DNA of 64,000 nucleotides from Methanobacteriales archaeon HGW-Methanobacteriales-1 (GTDB lineage: Archaea; Methanobacteriota; Methanobacteria; Methanobacteriales; Methanobacteriaceae), in contig PGYO01000004.1 in the NCBI GenBank assembly GCA_002839705.1, positions 124,001 to 188,000 on the forward strand, written 5' to 3'. Made by a program: the position numbers and the translations under genes. Below are positions 58,908 to 64,000 of the stretch, piece by piece. The notes below the pieces were generated by a model, which was not told where the DNA came from, ran no database searches, and saw nothing but the letters and a program-made list of their open reading frames with translations. The stretch's first letter is position 1. Every line of letters begins with the position of its first letter.

Positions 58908-60075
58908 ATGGAAACCATAACCTACAATCTCCAATACAGAAGAGGAGACTGTTATAAAAAAATCAAAAGGTTCACCCCAGAAGTTCTCCAAGCATTAAAA
59001 GGATTTATTGATTCTCTGGTTAATGAGTTTCAATCATTCACACAATCGAGCTATAAAAAGAATCCCCCAAAAGAAGAATGTATTTTTGAAGCATTGATGT
59101 TAGGGATTTTCTGGAATAACTACTCATCAAGATCTTTAAAACTGGATGAACGACCTCAGAAATTATTATCAAAACTTTCCACTCTGAGAAATGAAATTTC
59201 ATCCTTAAAAGAAGAAATAGATGATGTGCGTGGATTAATGGCCACCATGTTCCTTTCAGATAATAATTCCAGTTATGGTTCCAACTATGATATTCTAAGT
59301 GAATCCTTTGAAATGGCAGAATTAACTAAAGAAAATCTAAAACTTCTATTAAAATGGTTAGAAGCAACAGAAGATTATGTTCAAGAATTAAAGCACTTAG
59401 AAATCTGGAAAGAATTTTTAAATCAAAAATCAGAAGAAGAATTTGCCTTGGATCTTACCAGCATCTTGATGTTTGCCGACTGGTTTCAAGAAACTGCCTG
59501 TAAAAATCTAAGTCAGTACAGATTATAAGTAAACAATTTCCTTGATGAAAAACTAGGTGACCATATTGATAAAGAAGACCTAATATTTTGTGGGAGAAAA
59601 CATGTTGAATATCATTTAAGCATGCTTGGAGCCGAGATTATGAATCTTATTTTCGAGGCGAATTTGAAAAACGACCTAGAAAGGCAATGCTCATTCCAGG
59701 ATGCATGATGTATCAAAACACATCATGCCAGGCCATTGAAGAAAATTTAGGGTTAAAATGCTCAATGTGTCAAAATAAATGCCCAGCAGCATTAATTACC
59801 AAAAAAGGCCGTGAGGAAATTTTGAGGTTTATATTATATCTCATGAATCAAGTGCATTTTCCCAAAGCACCCCCGAAGATAGAAATGAACTGGCCATTTT
59901 AGGAGTGGCTTGTGTTTCTAATTTAATATCGGGAGGATGGAAATCTGACTCCATGGGAATACCAGCACAGTGCGTTGTGTTGGACTATGTGGGATGTCAG
60001 AACCACTGGCAGGAATAGGGCTTCCCTACTGAAATTAATCAAAATGAACTGGAGAAAATATTAATCTATGAATAG
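58908..60075 (+). pseudogene. DUF116-type protein disrupted by two stops and two frameshifts
   Basis: The intact first part encodes about 206 residues (METITYNLQYRRGD...). Reading past TAA 59526-59528 gives 'VNNFLDEKL' and 'GRKHVEYHLSMLGAEIM'; after a one-base loss near 59645, 'YFRGEFEKRPRKAMLIPGCM' and 'CSMCQNKC'; after another near 59820, 'FEVYIISHESSAF' and 'SGGWKSDSMGIPAQCVVL'; then GCQNHWQE and TAG (60016-60018) before the end at 60075. The Cys pattern and the final Q-x-x-x-L...GC..HW motif fit DUF116. The N-terminal fragment may still be made. Confidence 0.85.
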
Positions 60076-60109
60076 ATTAGTTGTAAAAGATTAGTAATGA
60101 ATAGATTAG
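60068..60109. repeat. 13-bp direct repeat after the DUF116 pseudogene
   Basis: ATGAATAGATTAG at 60068-60080 and 60097-60109, both followed by TT, a 29-bp period spanning the pseudogene end. Likely slippage-type duplication. No function assigned. Confidence 0.6.
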
Positions 60110-60146
60110 TTTGAATAAGCATTGTGAATATGAATAGGGTGTAAAA

Positions 60147-61049
60147 ATGATATTAGATAAAATAGATAGTTTAAAATCGAAATATGCAGATTATCGACTT
60201 AATAAAATAAATAAATTGGAAATGAGATTAAATAAAGTTCCTGGAGCAGTTTCAGCTTCTAGTAATTCACCTGAAAAGAAAATGCCTGACAAGCTCAAAA
60301 TTACATTAAAAACTCTCCCTAAGCAACTTTCCATTGCTAAAAACATGGAAAAAACCATTAAATCATTAGATGAAAATCCTGAAAATCCCAAAATGCACAT
60401 GGATTCAAAATTTAAGGATGAATTTGAAAATTATGCAATTTCATTGGGAATAAATAAAATTGGATATGTGGATGTTCCTTCTGATTTAATATTTCAAGAT
60501 AGATCCATTTTATTTAAAAAAGCCATTGTATTGACCATGGAAATGGATGAAAATGCCGTAAATATGGCCCCCAGCCCACAAACTCAGGAAGATGGAATCG
60601 TAACCTATGACGAATTAGGTAAAAAAACCAACTTCTTGGCCCAGTATCTGCGAGAAAATGGTTTTTCATCACACCCCAGTCATCCAGCAGGAGGATTAGT
60701 GGTATACACCAAATTAGCAAAAGAAGCCGGACTGGGAAATATTGGAAGACATGGATTACTAATAACTCCAGAATTAGGGCCTAGACAAAGAATATCTGCC
60801 CTGTTTATAAGTGCAGAAAATCTACCTGACACCTCATCTGAGGCCCATCTGTGGATTAGTGAATTTTGTGCGAGTTGTGGTAAGTGCATAAAAAAATGCC
60901 CCGGCCAAGCTATTGTAGAAAAAAATACTCCTCAAGGATTAAAAACAAAAATAATTACTGATTTATGTCATGGGTGTACCATCTGCATGAAAGAATGTAG
61001 TTTTAACCAAGTTGGATATCATAAAATAGAAAATAATTTCCATTCCTAA
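60147..61049 (+). CDS. 4Fe-4S protein of the QueG/reductive-dehalogenase-like family
   Basis: 300 residues. After a basic, helical N-terminus come 'KFKDEFENYAISLGINKIGYVDV', 'LTMEMDENAV' and 'AGGLVVYTKLAKEAGLGNIGRHGLLITPELGPRQR', the last with the family's flexible substrate loop. Two 4Fe-4S clusters are formed by CASCGKCIKKCPG and CHGCTICMKEC. Related to epoxyqueuosine reductase and reductive-dehalogenase-like ferredoxin proteins; no B12 motif is obvious. The substrate is unknown. GGTG site upstream. It follows the pseudogene and precedes a flavoprotein, suggesting redox function. Confidence 0.8.
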   Translation: MILDKIDSLKSKYADYRLNKINKLEMRLNKVPGAVSASSNSPEKKMPDKLKITLKTLPKQLSIAKNMEKTIKSLDENPENPKMHMDSKFKDEFENYAISLGINKIGYVDVPSDLIFQDRSILFKKAIVLTMEMDENAVNMAPSPQTQEDGIVTYDELGKKTNFLAQYLRENGFSSHPSHPAGGLVVYTKLAKEAGLGNIGRHGLLITPELGPRQRISALFISAENLPDTSSEAHLWISEFCASCGKCIKKCPGQAIVEKNTPQGLKTKIITDLCHGCTICMKECSFNQVGYHKIENNFHS

Positions 61050-61082
61050 ATTTATAAAATATTTTAATTAAAATTCACAAAC

Positions 61083-61100
61083 AGTGTATTTTTTTACACT
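61083..61100. repeat. Short hairpin after the Fe-S gene
   Basis: AGTGTA (61083-61088) and TACACT (61095-61100) with a T-rich loop, overlapping CACTTGAAGTG. It could be a terminator for the Fe-S gene or an operator for the flavoprotein. Confidence 0.4.
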
Positions 61101-61209
61101 TGAAGTGCATGTCTAAATTTTAAATAAAAATAATATTTTCCAGATAATAACCATAATCAAATTTGAAAAATTTATTATTAAATATGATTGATATTAAACA
61201 GTGATTCAC

Positions 61210-61986
61210 ATGAAAATGAAAGTATTAGCAATAATAGGGAGTCCTAGAAAAAGAGGAAATACATATCAGGCCACTCAAGAACTGGAAAAAGAAATGCAGA
61301 AACTGGGTGATTTTAAATTTGAATATCTCTTTTTAAAAGATACCCATCTGGAAATGTGTAGCGGATGTTTTAACTGTGTGAGTCGCGGAGAAGAACTTTG
61401 CCCATTAAAAGATGACCGCGAAGATATTGAAAAGAGAATCTTAGAAGCAGATGGGGTGATTTTTGCGTCACCAGTGTATTGTCAAATGATTAGTGGCTTA
61501 ATGAAAAATTTCATTGATAGATTTGCATATCTTTTCCATAGGCCCGCCTTTTTCCAGCAAAAAGGCCTGGCACTTTGTACTACGGCAGGTTCTGGTATGA
61601 ATGAAACTCTAAAATACCTGGAAACATTACATATATGGGGTTTTGGGAAAATGAATAAGTTAGGAATCATTATTCCACTATGGCCTATGAGTAAAGGTTT
61701 GCACAAGAAAAACCAGAAGAATATGAAAAAAACAGCCCATAAGTTTTACAAAGACTTGAAAAAAGGCGGTTTGGCTCGCCCTACATTCACCGAGTACATT
61801 CATTTCCGTTTTATGAAATTTACCTCCGAGATGGGAGATTACTTGCCGGCCGATCATGAATTTTACAAAGACAAGGACATTTATTTTTATCCGCTTAAAA
61901 TAAGTCCTTTTAAAAGGATTATGGTTACTATAATGATGAAAATAGTTTTATTTTTAATGAGAGACCTGGGGCCGGCTAAAAATTGA
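61210..61986 (+). CDS. Flavodoxin-like NADPH-dependent FMN reductase
   Basis: About 258 residues. FMN loop GSPRKRGNT (near 11-19), CSGCFNC motif, 'FASPVYCQMISGLMKNFIDR' second flavin motif and 'CTTAGSGMNETLKYL'. The C-terminal 70 residues (about 190-258) are a basic/hydrophobic extension (MTIMMKIVLFLM) that might touch the membrane. GTGATTCAC precedes ATG 61210. It is probably a partner of the upstream Fe-S protein. Confidence 0.85.
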   Translation: MKMKVLAIIGSPRKRGNTYQATQELEKEMQKLGDFKFEYLFLKDTHLEMCSGCFNCVSRGEELCPLKDDREDIEKRILEADGVIFASPVYCQMISGLMKNFIDRFAYLFHRPAFFQQKGLALCTTAGSGMNETLKYLETLHIWGFGKMNKLGIIIPLWPMSKGLHKKNQKNMKKTAHKFYKDLKKGGLARPTFTEYIHFRFMKFTSEMGDYLPADHEFYKDKDIYFYPLKISPFKRIMVTIMMKIVLFLMRDLGPAKN

Positions 61987-62103
61987 GAATTATTAAGTTA
62001 TGAATATATTGAATTTAAACTTGAATTTATATGATGAAACAACTTGCATCCGTTAATGATTAATTAATGATTTTATATGGTATATCATTATTAAGGAGTT
62101 TTT

Positions 62104-63402
62104 ATGCTAAAAAATTCTTCAAAATTACCTGAAATTCCAATAAATCAAAATAATGACAATTTAATTGGAAAAAAAGTCAAAATACTTTTAGTAGGATATA
62201 ATGGGGCCAATAATACTGGATCTGAAGCCAGACTTCATGCCATTATAGCCGATTTAAAGGAAATTTTAGGGGAAAATGTAGAGATTACCGTGCCCACACT
62301 CAATCAAGAAAATCTTCGAAGGTATCTAAAAGAAACTGAAAACATTAAAATTGTTCCTTTACCTTCCATTTACTTTTTCACCATGCGCAAGCTGGTTAAA
62401 AAACATGACATTGTAATTTTAGTAGAAGGTAGCTGTTACATGGATACCTGGACTTCCGCGCTCCTTTGGGCCTTTTTATGGGCCACCAAATGTGCCGATG
62501 ATTTTAAAAAGTCATCAATGGCCTATGCCGTTGATGCCGGGAAATTATCTTCCCTTAATAAACGATTAGTTAAAAGAGAAGTCAGTAAAACTGATTTAAT
62601 AATCACCCGGAACTACAAATCTCGGGAAATTCTTAAATCCGCAGGTGTGACTGCCCCAATAGAAGTTACTGCCGATTGTGCATTTGAATTGAAATTAAAT
62701 CTCGATAATTACAATTTTCTAAAAGAAGCTTGGCCTGAAGCCGAAAATAACTTGGTGGGGCTTTCTGTGGTGGATTTTTACCTGTGGCCAGTGGTCATTC
62801 GGCCCTGGGGGAGGTCTGAAGACCAGTATAAATGGCCATATTATTTCTCCCGTTCCCCTAAAAGGGACCATCAAAAAGAAGCACTAGCAAATTCCTGGGC
62901 CCAAATGGCCGACCATTTTATCCAAAAATACCAGCAGAATATAGCATTGATATGTATGGAGGACCTAGATGAGCCACTGGCCCGGAAAATTTTGGAAAAA
63001 ATGCAGTATCCTGAAAAAGCCAGAATATTTTCTTCTAATAAATACAACGCCTCAGAAATGACGGTGCTGCTGAGAAACCTTAATCTTCTTCTTACTTCCC
63101 GTTATCATGCCTCAGTTTTATCCCTGAGTGAAAAAATCCCGCAAGTTGCTATCGGACATGATACTCGGTTAAAAAATCTTTATAAAGAAATAGGAATCTA
63201 TGAAGAATACTTTATAGATTATACTGACCATGATTTATGGCAGAAAGTTAGAAATAAAACTGAAGAGCTTTTAGAATCACCAGAATCCATGCAAAATACT
63301 TTAAAAATAGGTTATGATGATCAATTAAAAAGAGCACAGAAAAATAAAAATTTGCTAAAAGAGTTCCTTAAAAGATCTTTAAACAGGGCAGGCACACCAT
63401 GA
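62104..63402 (+). CDS. Polysaccharide pyruvyl transferase family protein
   Basis: 432 residues with 'GYNGANNTGSEARLHAIIADL' near the start, 'SRYHASVLSLSEKIPQVAIGHD' near the end and two Rossmann-like halves, the PS_pyruv_trans pattern. Members add pyruvate ketals to surface sugars from phosphoenolpyruvate, or act on polysaccharide or peptide cell-wall parts. In a pseudomurein-walled methanogen a surface glycan is the likely target. GGAGT site before the ATG. The stop codon overlaps the ATG of the next gene (ATGA), so they are coupled. Confidence 0.82.
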   Translation: MLKNSSKLPEIPINQNNDNLIGKKVKILLVGYNGANNTGSEARLHAIIADLKEILGENVEITVPTLNQENLRRYLKETENIKIVPLPSIYFFTMRKLVKKHDIVILVEGSCYMDTWTSALLWAFLWATKCADDFKKSSMAYAVDAGKLSSLNKRLVKREVSKTDLIITRNYKSREILKSAGVTAPIEVTADCAFELKLNLDNYNFLKEAWPEAENNLVGLSVVDFYLWPVVIRPWGRSEDQYKWPYYFSRSPKRDHQKEALANSWAQMADHFIQKYQQNIALICMEDLDEPLARKILEKMQYPEKARIFSSNKYNASEMTVLLRNLNLLLTSRYHASVLSLSEKIPQVAIGHDTRLKNLYKEIGIYEEYFIDYTDHDLWQKVRNKTEELLESPESMQNTLKIGYDDQLKRAQKNKNLLKEFLKRSLNRAGTP

Positions 63403-64000
63403 ACTCTCCTATCAAAAATTCTATTAAAAATCAATCCATTTCCACACCATTTATCCAGAAAACACCTGTAAAAAAATTAATAGTCTTTCTTACAGGAGCT
63501 AATGGTTTTATTGGAACATATATTGCTCAGGAATTAATCCAACGAAAAGATGTACAAATTTTAGCAATTGTAAGGGGGAAAAATGATTTTGATGCTAAAA
63601 TACGGCTAAAAAGAGCATGGTGGGAGTATCCTGATCTTATTGAAAGCTTAAATGACGGAAAAATAGAGATATTAAACGGAAATGTCACTGAAAAAAATCT
63701 GGGTCTAGGAGATTCCCAGTATAATATGCTGATTCATAACATAAGCCATATTATACATACTGTAGCTGATTTAAGACTTAATGCTCCATTAGATGAACTC
63801 AGAAAGACTAATGTGCTGGGTACTGAAAATGTTCTGTCTCTAGCCCGAAAAGTTGATGAAGATCATGGTTTAGAAAGATTTTCATTTTTATCCACCGCTT
63901 ATGTGGCTGGAAAGCGTGAAGGGGATATTTTAGAAAGTGATTTAGATTCCTACAACGGTTTTTCCAGTAACTATGAAAAAAGTAAATTTGAAGCAGAGAT
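63399..64000 (+). CDS. SDR-type acyl/thioester reductase, partial (runs off the window)
   Basis: First 200 residues only. After a Ser/Asn/Lys-rich start the NAD(P) motif TGANGFIGTYIAQEL appears at about 34-48, then 'ILAIVRGKNDFDA', 'ILNGNVTEKNLGL', 'HIIHTVADLRLNAPL' and the 'STAYVAGKREG' and 'YEKSKFEAE' catalytic Tyr-Lys region (YxxxK). This pattern fits NAD-binding-4 / male-sterility and thioester-reductase SDRs that reduce acyl chains or handle sugar nucleotides. The start overlaps the previous stop by four bases (ATGA). Confidence 0.78.
   Translation, partial: MNSPIKNSIKNQSISTPFIQKTPVKKLIVFLTGANGFIGTYIAQELIQRKDVQILAIVRGKNDFDAKIRLKRAWWEYPDLIESLNDGKIEILNGNVTEKNLGLGDSQYNMLIHNISHIIHTVADLRLNAPLDELRKTNVLGTENVLSLARKVDEDHGLERFSFLSTAYVAGKREGDILESDLDSYNGFSSNYEKSKFEAE

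Noticed and set aside
61093-61105. TTTACACTTGAAG, resembling the Methanothermobacter mini-ORB origin box
   Set aside because: A single copy with no cluster of repeats, far from cdc6; it overlaps a simple hairpin. My memory of the consensus is also uncertain.

Overview
The window comes from a methanogenic archaeon of the order Methanobacteriales, most likely a mesophilic Methanobacterium-type species. This rests on archaeal or eukaryote-like information genes (eIF6, prefoldin alpha, L39e, L31e, LX, S19e, S3Ae, RNase P Rnp4, PDCD5, Orc1/Cdc6, an AglB oligosaccharyltransferase), on methanogen-type genes (MptE pterin diphosphokinase, a sulfide-using Thi4, a methylthioinosine-type phosphorylase), on low G+C with very AT-rich intergenic DNA, and on frequent TTG starts and GGTGA/AGGAG ribosome sites. 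I recall a similar gene order from Methanothermobacter, but no comparison was run. I saw no rRNA, tRNA, CRISPR array or insertion sequence.

Layout. (1) 0.1-14.9 kb is core: topA, aglB, a CBS protein, a DRG-type GTPase, thi4, an AK6-like kinase, then a dense translation and targeting cluster (rnp4, CRM protein, rps19e, PDCD5, PP-loop ATPase, rpl39e, rpl31e, eif6, rplX, pfdA, ftsY) with overlapping or abutting genes. (2) 15-25.3 kb is mixed: a methyltransferase, a response regulator with GAF/PAS domains, a dUTPase-like protein, acs, a stand-alone acetolactate-synthase-like enzyme, a B12/radical-SAM protein and a class V aminotransferase. (3) 25.5-31.2 kb is core: mptE, an Orc1/Cdc6 protein, archease, rtcB and the MTA/MTI phosphorylase. 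(4) 31.3-35.4 kb is an accessory block on the minus strand: two CPBP-type membrane proteases, an XRE repressor, a DUF2178 membrane protein behind a large dyad operator, a methyltransferase broken by four indels, and an orphan membrane protein. (5) 35.6-46.8 kb returns to core: an iron-sulfur flavoprotein, a NifX-like protein, rps3ae, DUF92, apgM, glmM, glmU, a gamma carbonic anhydrase, hisC, an NrdG-type activase and an ASCH-TPR fusion. (6) 47-64 kb is accessory: a secreted zinc-ribbon protein behind a palindromic promoter, a YrhK protein, a GadB-type glutamate decarboxylase beside ThrE and LysE exporters, an HdeD-like DUF308 protein, a TetR-controlled group (SnoaL-like, Fpg/Nei-like, hybrid histidine kinase, TetR, DUF116 pseudogene), Fe-S and flavin proteins, and a polysaccharide pyruvyl transferase followed by an acyl-reductase-like SDR that runs off the end.

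The strongest unexplained signals are these: three copies of an 18-bp palindrome (AACTAACGNNCGTTAGTT) tying the TetR gene to the sensor kinase and the SnoaL/glycosylase operon; two pseudogenes whose original reading frames can be rebuilt by eye; the dyad-controlled DUF2178/CPBP/XRE block; an acid- or amino-acid-stress-looking neighbourhood around GadB; and several enzymes with diagnostic residue changes (Ala for the N-terminal Pro of Fpg, Met for the deaminase Glu in the Dcd/Dut protein, Asn/Ala for the adenine-reading Asp pair of MTAP). Functions come from motif recognition by eye. No database search was run.
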